Below are positions 11,720-22,800 of a stretch of DNA of 64,000 nucleotides, in pieces. The notes beneath the pieces were generated by a model that saw only the letters and a program-made list of their open reading frames with translations, was not told where the DNA came from and searched no databases. Position numbers and translations under genes: made by a program. The stretch lies in NCBI GenBank assembly GCA_036346255.1, contig CM070628.1:13345840-13409839 (forward strand). The letters run 5' to 3'. Origin of the DNA: Ampelocalamus luodianensis. Taxonomy: Eukaryota; Streptophyta; Magnoliopsida; Poales; Poaceae. Each line of letters opens with the position of its first letter. Within the stretch, counting starts at the first letter, position 1.

Positions 11720-12137
11720 TAAAGACCCGACAGACCCCCCTGCCCTAGCGCCTCTGATCTCTTCTTTGGAATCGAGGGGCTTGAGAAGCTTTGCTCTGTG
11801 TTGGTTGTAGGAGGCTTGTTTATTTTGCTTGCCTTGTTCTTGGTTGTGGGTTGCCCTAGCAACTTATGGCTATTTGGCTTGCATGCTTGCTTTGTAAGGC
11901 TTGGCTTTGGTGGTAGCTCTCGGTTTGGGTGTTGTGAATGAGAAGGATAGTGAGGAATCTCGCGGGATATTAGGAATTTTCGTCTTGAGCTCCGAGGGTA
12001 ACGATCTTTAACTCTGTATATTTGCTCTAGGTTTATCTTTAATCAATTTTAGTGTATTTGGTTAATAGGAGGAGTAACGTATATTTGCAGTTTATTAATA
12101 TAATTTAACACTACTAATTGTTACGTGTGTAGCGTAG

Positions 12138-15100
12138 ATGGACCGAAACTGGATGTATGGTGCGAACCGTGTGAGTGAAGAGTACATTAATGGCGTGATT
12201 GCTTTTAAAAGAGCCGCGGAGCAGGATATGCTGAATAAGGGGATAGAATTTATGTATTGTCCATGCATTGATTGCGGTAATCTGAAGATTTTTAACAACC
12301 CGGCGCAGATCGTAGGGCACTTGATTCGAAGGGGTTTCAAAAAAGGGTATACATGTTGGACTAGTCACGGTGAAGAGCAGATTATACAGGAAGTTAATAA
12401 TGATGACATCGCCGAGGAAGTTAATAATGATGACATCGCCGAGGAAGTCAACGATATGCCGAATGTGGACTGTGTTTTTGATGACGATAGGTCGTACGAT
12501 GACAATCTGAATCAGATGCTACGCGATGCAGAAGGAAACTACAGTGAGAGAGAGTTTTGTAGATTCGAGCGCTTAATGGAGGACTCGGTGAAACCTTTGT
12601 TCCTCGCCGCAAGCCGAATACACAAGGTTGTCAACCGCATTTGAACCGCTGAAATTGAAGGCGAGCAATGGTTGGTCCGACAAGAGTTTCACGGCATTGT
12701 TAGGTCTCCTAGCGACATTCTTTCGAGGGAAACGTGTTGCCCAAAGACCACCTACCAAGCCAAGAAGGTTCTTTGTCCATTGGGAATGGAAGTAGAAAGA
12801 ATACATGTATGTCCGAACGATTGTATCTGATCGTAAAGAGTATGCAGATTTGCATGTATGTCCGTGTGCAAAGCATCCCGATACAAGTGTAAGAATACTA
12901 CTAAGGTGAAGCAAGGACCTCCCGCTAAGGTGTTTTGGTATCTGCCTGTGATCCCACGTTTGAAGCGTTTATTTGCGAACCGAAAGGAGGCAAGATTGCT
13001 GCGTTGGCACTCGGAGGAGCATAAGAAAGATGGAAAACTAAGACACCCTGCTGATTTTGCCCAGTGGAGAAACTTCGATCGACCTTCAAAGAGTTCAAAA
13101 GGAACCGAGGAACATAAGGTTAGGGTTGAGTACAGATGGAATGAATCCTTTCGGTAACATGAGCAGCCGACATAGCACCTGGCCTGTGAATCTATATATG
13201 TACAACCTTCCTTCGTGGCTGTGTATGAAGCGGAAGTACATTTTGATGTCACTACTTATCCAAGGGCCGAAGCAACCTGTGACACTGTGGAACGAAGGGG
13301 TACAAGTATGGGATGCGTACAAACGAGAGAACTTCTCTTTACGCGCCATGTTGTTCTGCACTATCAATGATTTTCCCGCCTTGGTAACTCGTCAAGCTTC
13401 AAGATTTAAAGGAGCCAAAGCTCATCCGCACCGCTTAGATGCTACGGAGAGTGTATGGTCGAACAACTCGCACAAAATCGTGTATATGCGCCACCGTAGG
13501 TTCCTTCCCGTGAGTCACCCATACCGCAAGATGAAGAAACAATTCGACGGAAATAAGGAGGACAGTCACTCCAAGGGCTTTTAGAGGAAAGAGGTCTATG
13601 ATATGGTTAAGGATATCGATGTTGTGCTTGGGAAGGACGTAAATTAAAACCCGCCGTAAGAACATCCGAAGAAGCGGTCAATTTTTGGGACTTGACTTAT
13701 TGGGAGCACTTAGAAGTTCACATCGCATCGACGCCATGCACGTGGAGAAGAATGTATATGAAAGCTTGATTGGTCTCTTACTGAACATTAGTGTCAAAAC
13801 AAAGGATGGTGTTAACGCACGACGTGACTTGGTTGATATGAACATAAGGACCGAGTTAGCACCGAAAGAGACCGATAAAGGACGAACATACCTTCCACCA
13901 GCTTGCTACACTATGTCCAAGGCCGAGAGAAATGAATTGTGCCAAAGCTTGTATGGTGTCAAAGTCCCGTCTGGTTACTCCGCTAACATTAAGAAACTTG
14001 TTTCTATGCAAGATTTGAAATTAATTGGTATGAAGTCTCATGATTTTCATGTGCTGATGACACAAATGCTTCCTGTTGCAATTAGGGGTATCTTGCCGAA
14101 CAAGATCCGAGTGGCAATCTTGAGGCTGTGTTATTTCTTCAACTCAATTGCTCAGAAGGTCATCGATCCCGAAGGACTAGATGCTTTACAGGCCGAGGTG
14201 GTGACGACTCTATGTCAACTTGAGATGTATTTCCCTCCGTCATTTTTCAATATCATGGTCCATCTCATTGTTCATCTTGTGAAAGAGATAAAGATATGCG
14301 GTCCTGTGTTCCTATGTCATATGTACCCGTTCGAGAGGTATATGGGAATTCTCAAGTCCTACGTACGGAATCGATCTCGACCGGAGGGCAGCATCATCGA
14401 AGGTTATGCAACCAAGAGGTCATTGAGTTCGCGTCGACTACATGGCTCGTGGAACCGATAGGTGTGCCTCTATCTCGCCATGAGGGAAGGCCGGATGGTA
14501 TCGGACCATCGGAAGAAATCAATCACTCCCGACCGATACGCACGCCAAGCCCATTTCACGGTCTTGCAACACATGACCCAAGTATCCCCGACATCGACGA
14601 GCACAAAGACATGGTACGCCAACGTAATCCGCACGGGCCGAGGTTTGGATCACGAGAGAGCAAAACCGTCGATTCAACGAGTGGTTAAAGGTGCGAATCA
14701 TGACTCGGAGGTCATCAAGTGATGATACGCTGCTATGGTTGGCAAAAGGGCCACAATTTACAATTGTCACATGGCAAGGATACGACATAAATGGGTACAC
14801 ATTTTATACGGCAGCTCAGATAGGAAGAGCACACCCGTAACAGCGGTGTCCGATAGATGCATTCAGATCGATGGGTCGAGGAGCTCGTACTATGGGCAAA
14901 TAGAGGAGATATGGGAGCTCGACTACGTGCTTTTCAAGATCCCTCTATTTCGGTGTCGTTGGGTCCATCTCCCACAAGTGAAGGTCGACAAGCACGGCGT
15001 CACTACCGTGGACCTCGATCGTGTCGGATACAAAGACGAACCATTCGCATCAAGCAACCAAGTTGTTCAAGTCTTCTATGTAACCGACCCGCAAATAAGA

Positions 15101-15230
15101 AGCGCCACGTAGTTCTTCATGGAAAAGAAGGATTGTCGGAGTTGAGAATATAGTGGATGAGGAAGAATACAATCAATTTGACGAGTTGCCTCCTTCGAGA
15201 GACGGCATCGCTCGAGGAAGAACCCAGCGA
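12138..15230 (+). pseudogene. TNP2-like CACTA transposase, degenerate
   Basis: 12138-12644 encodes the transposase-associated domain (MDRNWMYG start, YCPCIDCGN zinc-type motif, GHLIRRGF), then a small in-frame duplication (EVNNDDIAE twice) and an acidic stretch. 12690-13600 holds the core (Transposase_21 type: PPAKVFWYLPVIPRLKRLF, RHPADFAQWRNFDR, LSTDGMNPFGNMSSRHSTWP, MKRKYILMSLLIQGPKQP). 13685-14460 is the longest intact piece, with DAMHVEKNVYESLIGLLLN and the DUF4218-type block (QLEMYFPPSFFNIMVHLIVH, MYPFERYMGILKSYVRNR). 14735-15112 is DUF4216-type (IEEIWELDYVLFKIPLFRC), and DEEEYNQFDELPP at about 15155-15190 marks the C terminus. At least four frameshifts, and a deletion at about 13275, break the frame. 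The intact protein would cut the element ends. Confidence 0.9.
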
Positions 15231-15239
15231 GGAAGCTAG

Positions 15240-16310
15240 CTATATGCACGCCGATCATCATGAAGGACTATATTTTAATTAAGAAATTACTCCATTGTAA
15301 TTAATTTATTCCATAACATCATGTGTTATGAACTTGTAATATGTCGACGATATTTTGATGTCAACGTGGAATTGTAATCGCTCCGCCCTTGTGGACCGAT
15401 ATTTTGGTGCATTAAAATTCATTTAATTTGGAAAATAGTCCACCGCACCATCTTTCTAGAAACTTAAAAACTAAAATTTTATGGCAAATAGTCTAACACC
15501 TTTGCAAAGAAACCGTATACTCATGCCTAATCTGCGATCGTGCCATCGCAGAAGATGACGAGTCGCCCCACCCTTCCACACCACGCCGCTGCTCGTGCTC
15601 GGTGGCATCCTCCGACGCGCCACACCCGCCCAATGGCTCAGCCTTCTTCCCCACGCCGCCGCTCGACCATGTCCGCGGCGAGCCTCTCGCACCGCCGCAC
15701 TCCCGGCTGGTCTTGGCCGCTCGCACCCGCCGCCGGCCGGCTCATCTCGACTGGCCGATGTAGTGCTTCCCAACGCCGCGCCTCGCCCGCCGTGTAGAGG
15801 AGGAGACCGAGCACGAGGTCGCGCCTTGTGGCGCCGCCACGCCGCCTGCTCAAGGAACATGAGGCCGCGCCGCATGTCTTGGGGCGCCAAGACAAGCCCG
15901 AGGCCGACGATGAAACAAGCCCCCGGTTGCGCTCGGCCGCCGTGGTTGACGATCGCGAGGTAGCGCCGTTGTCCCGCCACTTCATCGCCTCCTCTCGCCC
16001 AGCCGCCACGTGCCTCCCACGGCACGTTCCTTGGACACCTTGTACAAGGCCTTGCAACTCCAATATACGCATATACGAAAGTCAAGATGTTAGAATAAAT
16101 AGTAGTACATACGCACGTATTTTGTAGGTATAAATATGTACGCACGCTAATCGTAGGTCGCATAGGTCCTCCATGGTCGAGGAGAGCTCGCGCCACACGG
16201 CCGACGCATGTCGACGACGACATCGTGAGAAAGAGCGCGATCACCGACCTCCTCGCCTTGGTGCCGCCATCATGCATCGCATGCTCACCTTGGCGATTGC
16301 CGCGCGTGAC
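15240..16310. other. CACTA interior: AT-rich trailer, then GC-rich block, no recognisable gene
   Basis: 15240-15500 is AT-rich trailer after TNP2. 15540-16300 is very GC-rich, so long frames are open on both strands (including one of 268 codons on the minus strand at 15471-16277). Their compositions are Arg/Ala/Pro-rich and no domain is recognisable. It could be a captured host exon or a leader region like the GC-rich block next to cluster 2. Confidence 0.45.
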
Positions 16311-16910
16311 GCACTCAAAACCGTGAGACGAAGAGCGATGGGAGTTTAATCTTCGTGAATTATTAATTCGCCTTATAAAGAACTAGGAGTAATCGGCGTG
16401 CGAGATGAAGAGACGGTTGTGCGATGGTGAGATGAAGAGACATATCGCGTGGGAGACGAAGAGGTAGGAATATCACGCACGGTTCTATCTTGGAACCGCT
16501 CATGATGATAATATCACGCACGGTTCTATCGTGGAACCGTCAGAATTATATTATCACGCACGGTTCTTTAATAGAGCCGTCGTGATACTAGTATATTACG
16601 CACGGTTCTTTAATTGAACCGCTCGTGATATTCAGAAATATCACGCACGGTTTGTAAATAGAACCGCTCGTGATGTGGATTATATCACGCATTTGTTGAA
16701 TATAGAACCGCTCGTAATATACTAGTATCACGCACGGCTCTATTAAAGAACCGCTCGGATATTATGGTTGCTGACGGTTCCACGATAGAACCGCTCGTGA
16801 TATTTCGCACTTCTTCGCCTCCCGCGCGATATGTCTCTTCATCTCACCATCGCTACAGCTCCCGATGATTTGCGCCTCTTCGTCTCACGCTCAATTTATT
16901 CCTTGTTTTA
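16310..16910. repeat. CACTA repeat cluster 3 inside a large inverted repeat
   Basis: Flanks at about 16420-16475 and 16800-16870 are reverse complements of each other: GGTGAGATGAAGAGACATAT on the left pairs with ATATGTCTCTTCATCTCACC on the right, and CGTGAGACGAAGAG pairs with CTCTTCGTCTCACG. Between them are about nine units of ATCACGCACGGTT ... AACCGCTCGTGAT. The whole could fold back on itself over about 600 bp. Unlike cluster 2, most units here carry the altered arm sequences. Confidence 0.8.
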
Positions 16911-17020
16911 TATAAAAGGATCATCCGCCATTGAAGATGATCATCCCACACACTTATAAGAAAACGAAATGACCGCCTCTTCCTTGTCGCCGCATTGATA
17001 GCCTTCTCGCCGCACCGCAT

Positions 17021-17519
17021 TTGAGCACCTCTCTCGCCAGACGAATCGTGTTGCGTAAGAACACTGCTTCAACAAAGGTCTTCACCTTTGTCGCATCGAG
17101 AATTTGCGGAGCAGTGATGGCCACCTTTCATCGTCTTGACATCCTCCTCCACCGTGTCTTCTGGGTGATCTCCCACTTTCGGCGAGTTTATCGTGTCGTC
17201 GACGTGGTCCTCCAGAATGAGGTTGCACATCTCCAAGAGGTTTGCCGTGACTTGGACTGCGTTATCGACGCAGCAAGCGACCGAATCCATCAGGCCGAGA
17301 CCCCTGAAGCAAGGGAAGAGAGGCTATGGGCTCAATACTTCTTGATTCTACAAGACGATGGTCTTGAGGAGACACTCAATGAGCGCCACACGTGGACGAT
17401 TTCGGGCTTCGTCACGATCAGAACCGTCCGATGCCGACGCCGCCGCTTATGAAGTATTGAAGACGGAGATAGCAGCCTACCTCCGCCAAGAGAAAACTTT
17501 ATTTACAAATTTTTCGGTT
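17021..17519 (+). pseudogene. Unrecognised reading frame in the CACTA element, with a frameshift
   Basis: An open frame runs from 17021 to 17452 (143 codons). Its last part seems to shift by +1 near 17385 into a frame that reads SEPSDADAAAYEVLKTEIAA and stops at about 17519. The middle (EVAHLQEVCRDLDCVIDAAS, then a Glu/Arg-rich stretch) looks helical and codon-like. I do not recognise a family. It sits between repeat clusters 3 and 4, downstream of TNP2 and in the same direction. It may be a third CACTA gene, a remnant of a TNPA-like protein, or a captured host fragment. Confidence 0.4.
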
Positions 17520-17569
17520 TCTACCTTTTGAAGATCGTTATCTTTTCTTAATATTTTTGTTTAATTATA

Positions 17570-17990
17570 TCGTAGACGGTTTAATCTTTTGTTTAATTAT
17601 GTCGACGACGGTGATCTTTTCTTAATCTTTTGTTTAATTATATCACGACGGTTTGTGAAAGAACCGCTCGTGATAAGTCATTATCGCGCACGGTTCCAAA
17701 TGTAACCGTCTATAAAAGTTCAACACAGACGGCTCCTTTGGAACCGTCTGTGATGAGGCGTCGGTATCACAAACGGTTCTGATTACCAACCGTCTATGAT
17801 ACTACACAGACGGTTTGTAGAATTAACCGTCAGGATACCACGCACGTTCTTATTAGGAACCGTCAGGATTCGCTGCACGGTTCCTAATAAGAACCGCTCG
17901 TGGTGAGTAGCTATCACGCATTTATTCCAAAGGGAATCGTCTCAGAAAGTTTAACACGCACGCTCCTTTGGAACCGCTCGTGATGAGGCG
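17570..17990. repeat. CACTA subterminal repeat cluster 4, right end
   Basis: Palindromic units of the ACGGTT/AACCGT type lead up to the right terminus. Both unit classes occur: CACAGACGG with CCGTCTGTGA at about 17720-17830, and CACGCACGG with CCGCTCGTGA at about 17640-17700 and 17840-17990. Confidence 0.85.
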
Positions 17991-17997
17991 CCCAAAG

Positions 17998-18018
17998 ATG
18001 ACCTGTTTTGTAGTAGTG
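17998..18018 (+). other. Right terminal inverted repeat of the CACTA element
   Basis: ACCTGTTTTGTAGTAGTG ends at 18018. Read in reverse complement it begins CACTACTACAAAACAGGT, the consensus start of grass CACTA elements. The next three bases (AGT, 18019-18021) are the presumed target duplicate. Confidence 0.92.
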
Positions 18019-18021
18019 AGT

Positions 18022-18522
18022 CCCGAAACGATCATCTCTCTATCTTGCATGACCATTGTGTAGATCATTCGAAGAGATTTGTATCGTCCTTTTGGACCTA
18101 TTCTTATAAAGTAAAATATTAGTACGTACGTACATATGTATGGTGGTATACTTGCCGGTAGAGTTTTTTCAATAGGCGATATATGGCATTTGAGATAATG
18201 TGACTCCTATTGTCGTTCTATTAACTAGCAAGTTGCATTCTAGAACGAATATCAATTGGCCTACGAATTTCATTGCACTTTTTTTTCCATCCGCTGTTCG
18301 CATCTAGTATTAGTGTGGAGATAGATTACCGTTTAATCAATGGACGTATAAGATTTGTATCCAACAGATTGAGCAAGCTAGCTATATTGCAATCTATTTT
18401 AGTTTTAAAATTATAAAGTAATAATATATCTAAGTAATTAATATCCAATGGACAATATACCTCAACTTTAATTGTGGTCCACCGTATTGAGGGCGAGATG
18501 TTTTGCTTTTTTTGTGAGAACT
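18022..18522. other. AT-rich intergenic sequence
   Basis: No gene is seen. The last 40 bases (GATGTTTTGC, TTTTTGTGAGAA) match a repeat also found at about 28545-28570, so this is part of an older dispersed repeat into which the next element inserted. Confidence 0.5.
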
Positions 18523-19415
18523 AGCAAAGTGGTCCGCGCCCTTGCGTGGGCATCATCATTATAGATTAGTAAAGTATAGTTAACTGTGTATAAATATTAC
18601 TAATTTCCAATCACACTAATATATATGTATGCCATACATTTGTTTCCTATTTAACCATAGATGTCTTCTCTACATGTGTTTTGTATTGTCCATATAGATC
18701 AAAAGGACAATATTTTTCCATACAGATTACTTTCTTCTTGACAATTGAGCAATAGTTTAGTCGTGGAGACATGGGGGGAATGTCCTACATGCCTGGGTTA
18801 TCTTGCCTAAATAATTTGGGTACACACACGTGTGTGAGCACCCATCTTTCAATGACACCTAAGGGCTTCCAAATTTCCTTGCATGTGTAGAGGACACACG
18901 CGCGTGTGTGTATGCATGTGGTGTGTGTCCACTTTGTACCCTCTTAAAAAATTCTTTTCCTCGTTTCTATTTTTCTTATCGTTACAAAAACTCTTCCTAA
19001 TTTGCATCGGGAAAGACGACCGAGTGAGATGCACGTAGGTTGGTGGTTCTCTTTTTTGTAGGTTAAGATCTATTTTATTTTTATTTTTTAACTTTAATTT
19101 CCTTCTTATCTATTAATCTTAAAACACATCTATTATATCTTATCTTTTGACTTTAAATATATTGCCTAATAACATCTAATGGTTGTGATTTTTAATCATA
19201 AGTTGGGTCCACCAAACTAATGACTATATTTCTTTTTTGAGAATTTCTAGCATGTGTTTACTTTTCTTGTAACATTTAATGTTTATGAGTTATCAAACAT
19301 AATTAGGGTCCACCAAACAAAGGGTCAGATTTTTGTGAGAATTTATAGGCTATTTATCTTTTTTTTTTCAAAGCAGATGTAAATCACCCATCATCGACTT
19401 TTAGTATACAATAGA
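18523..19415 (-). mobile_element. Probable non-autonomous Helitron
   Basis: Read on the minus strand the unit starts TCTATTGTATACTAAAAG at 19415 and ends with a GC-rich hairpin (stem CCGCGC/GCGTGG on the plus strand, about 18534-18549) followed by CACTTTGCTAG at 18523. The flanks are A before the 5' TC and T after CTAG, as expected for Helitron insertion between A and T without target duplication. The interior is AT-rich and has no gene. The end structure is seen in the sequence; membership in a named family is not tested. Confidence 0.6.
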
Positions 19416-19856
19416 TCTGAGCTCCTATAACTTGGGTCCATTAGATAGATGGCTAGATCATTTTTGTTAACATGTGAGCTTCCTTAGAGTGCCTAATCAA
19501 TACATGTTTAAAAATTATAATATTTTTAGAATTCAGGTTTCAAATTCGTTGGCAAATCAAATCTCTAATCATCCTTTAATTTTTATTCCAAATTTGCATG
19601 TTTTTTGTTGTACTTGTTGTGGGTTGCCTTTTGGTTTTAAGCATGAATTTGTGTCCAAATCCAATTTCTATTTTATTTTAATTATTACTCCAAAATTTAG
19701 GTGTTTAGGGATTTACTTTGGAATTCACATGGAAATTAATTCGATAGTTTTTTATTCCAAATTTTAGTTCATTTGGATTGTACTTGTCGTGAACTCTTTA
19801 TTGTAAATTGCTACTTTTCATTTAATTATTATTCTGAATTTTAGTCACTTATGGAT
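19416..19856. other. AT-rich repeat-derived spacer
   Basis: Short imperfect repeats occur (TTTGGATTGTACTTGTCGTGAAC at about 19770, related to a stretch at about 28378 beyond the nested LTRs). No gene is seen; the 97-codon frame at 19474-19767 has no domain. Confidence 0.45.
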
Positions 19857-22800
19857 TGTAACATCCCAATTTTGGGCTTGTGTTTCAAATGTAAGAAAAT
19901 GAGTAGAAATTAAAACTTTTTCTTACATCATGTGTTTCCTATTTGTACTGGACAAGTATTGTACAAGACTTATGGAAATGCAAAGTCACAAGTCTGTTTA
20001 TCCAAATCTTGACCCTTCAAAAAAACAATCTTGTCAAATCTTTTGATCATCTCCCGAAATATCTTTCCGAGTTCTTGGGATGGTATGTGACCCTCTGAAA
20101 ATTTCACAATTTTTAGAAATTGTTTGAATATTTTTAGAGGGTAGTCAAACCTGTTTGACTCTCACCAAACCTAAAACCTGTACCTTGCAAAAATTTGGAG
20201 AAAAAGCATAGCATAAAAACCTCTAAAATTTTTAAACAAGGTCAATATCTAAGTCAAGAAGCTCCTGCAAAAATTTTAGAATTTTTGGAGTTATTTTGCT
20301 ACCTCTATTAAATCCTCAAAAGTCTCACTAATTCTAAACCTAAAGTCGATTCATCGCTCCTTGGGTTTGAGTCTGACTGCTCGAGCCACTTGACTCGACT
20401 CACCAACTAACTACACCGAGCCTTTCAAACGCGCGCGTTGTTCTCGACGTTGATTTAAATCGCCGACCCGCCGCTTGTGCCGCTCGCCACCGCGATCGAA
20501 CCCATCCTTTGAGCCGTTAGATTTAGATCCGCCGCTCTATTGAATGGGTCGTCGGTCACCCAACATCCCCGTTAATCGCACCGCTGGTTCTGACCGACCT
20601 CTCGATCGCTAGGGTGTTAAAACCCTACCGACCCTTTGAATCGCGGATCGCCCATTTTCAATCCAACGCCATGATTTCTTTTCGTTCTTCTTCCTCCTCT
20701 CTCTCTCCGTGCGCGCGCATGCGCCCATGGCGAGGAAGAAAGAGAGAGGAGGGCGCTTGTTGTGTCACTTCGAGCGTGCCTCGTCAACATCACTCTGTGG
20801 GGCATTTAATGCACCCCAGGCTTTCGGCTCCTCCATCCCGAGTCTCACTTGCCCCCATCATTTCTTGGTCCATGACCGCACCATGAACCAAGCTCACCGT
20901 GAGCTCTTGTTCTTGCTCAAAACCCTAATCCTTCCTCTATAAATAACCCCTTGGTTCCTCCTGGTGTTCCTTTACACCACTCTTTGCTCATTCTCTGTGT
21001 TTGAGCTCAAAACCACTTCAAATCCTCAAAACACCATTGTTGACCCGAGGAGCTCCAATGTGGATCTTGGTGTCCAGTGGTTCACCTTTAATATTTCTTG
21101 CACCCTTTTGAGCTCCTCAACTTCCTTTATATTTCCCCTAACTTAATTTTGGGTTGTATTCACAGGAATCACTCAATTTTAAGTTTAGAGATTTTCGGCT
21201 GATTTCACCCCTTTTTTTCTCCCACTCCGGTAAGTGATTCTTTTTGCAATTGCTTACTTATGGAGCTCGTGGGGACCTTGATGAAGCTAATTTGATCACC
21301 CATTGGTGTTCATTTTGCTCAGATTGTCATTTTCGTCTTCATCTTCCTCACCCGTGAACTCCATCGTGTTCAAGCTTCTCCGCCACCTTTGAAGCTCACC
21401 TTGGCTCGTAGCTTCTTATTAGTCCCTAGAAGTGTTGGCACTCGCCAGGATCGCAATGAGCATTTTGCAATTTTCATGTTTTGCCGAAATTGGCTCCATC
21501 TTAGTTTTCGGCCGCCGCTGTTCTAGACCTCCACCACCGGCGAGGTCATCACCTTTGGGTCCGCAACACTATTGCGAACCCATTTTGATATTTGTTGGCA
21601 CCGCCGCGACCTGAGTCGCCATGACAAGCCGTAAAAAGCACTCGGTTTTGTCACCGAGAAGCTCCCATTTTCGCCGATTATTAGGACACGCTTATTGCAC
21701 AATCATTGTCAATCATTAGAAGTATTAATTGTGTCTTAATCTGGCCTAAATGTCTCACTGACATGTGGGTCCAACCCTCTGTAATCACCCACTGGCGCTA
21801 ACTGATGCTTTCGGACATCATTAATGCTAATGATTATCATTAAATCCCTATATTAGCATTAATGTGTCCGAAATTGTCTTTTGGTCGACGTGGGCCCGTA
21901 GGCCTTAAACCTCGCCTCCGGGTCATTAGGACTAATTTCCAAATTCATTAAATGTTAATCATTGTTAGCATTTAATTGGTCCTAAATTGTCCCCTTGTGC
22001 CATCGCCAGTGGGCCCACAATCACTTAAATCGCTCGCTCAAAATTGTTAGGACACATCGATTGCTAATCATCACTAATCTTTGGTCATTAGTAATTAATT
22101 AGCTGTCCTAAAAATCCTCCTAAGTCGCCGCCATGTGGGCCCCGAGCCCGGCACGTGGGTTAAAGCTTGCATGTGTGACTCTACCATCGACATGCACCCC
22201 ACATGTCGGTCGCTTCATTTTGAACTTCGCTCATTGGCCGCCCATTTTGCGATCCGTGGTCCGGTCGCTTGGGCCGATCGGTCACCCGATCCTCTCATCG
22301 CCGTGGGTCGTTCATCGCTTGATCGCGGCCGTGGTTCGTGGCGCCGTTCGTCACTCGCGCACCCTCACACGCGCCGTTAGATTTCAAATCTAGGCCCACG
22401 CTTGTCCACGCCGATTCGTTTTCTAAGTGTTGTTTATTTCAAGAAAGTAGTTAATTATCAATCAAAATGGTATCGTAACTTTAGAAATTCATAATCAATC
22501 ATTTTAACTCCTTTTAGGTATTTCCACTGTAGTAAATTTTATACTCGTAGTTTAATATAAAAATGTTTTTGAGCATGTTCCTATCACGTAAAATCGTAAT
22601 CAAATAACTTGATTTCGCCAATTTTGAATATCCCAAAATAGAATTAAACTTATAAAATGCATATCTTTATTGTATAACTCCAATTTGTGCAAGATTAATT
22701 TTGTTAAATTCCCTATTGGTGTACTTTAATATGAAATATGTTTTGAACATGTTTATGATTCGAAAATGCATGGTGCTAGTTTTGTAACTTAGAAAATCAT

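Larger units (their letters stand above)
6646..18018 (+). mobile_element. CACTA (En/Spm) DNA transposon, left end cut off by the SIRE insertion
   Basis: The right terminus reads ACCTGTTTTGTAGTAGTG and ends at 18018. Its reverse complement starts CACTACTACAAAA, the defining CACTA terminus, and it is followed by AGT as a likely 3-bp target duplicate. Inside are clusters of ACGGTT/AACCGT subterminal repeats, a TNP2 transposase gene (12138 to about 15230, plus) and an ORF1-type gene (about 10140 down to 7250, minus). The left CACTA terminus is absent: repeats begin at once after the SIRE LTR, so the left terminus should lie beyond the other end of the SIRE element, outside the window. Both genes are broken, so the copy is non-autonomous. 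Confidence 0.9.

Noticed and set aside
12138..15230. TNP2 as an active transposase
   Set aside because: The domains are easily recognised, but they fall in at least five different frame segments and a part of the core is missing.
15471..16277. 268-codon minus-strand frame as a gene
   Set aside because: The region is GC-rich with open frames on both strands; the product is Arg/Ala/Pro-rich without domains, and part overlaps AT-rich sequence with unlike codon use.
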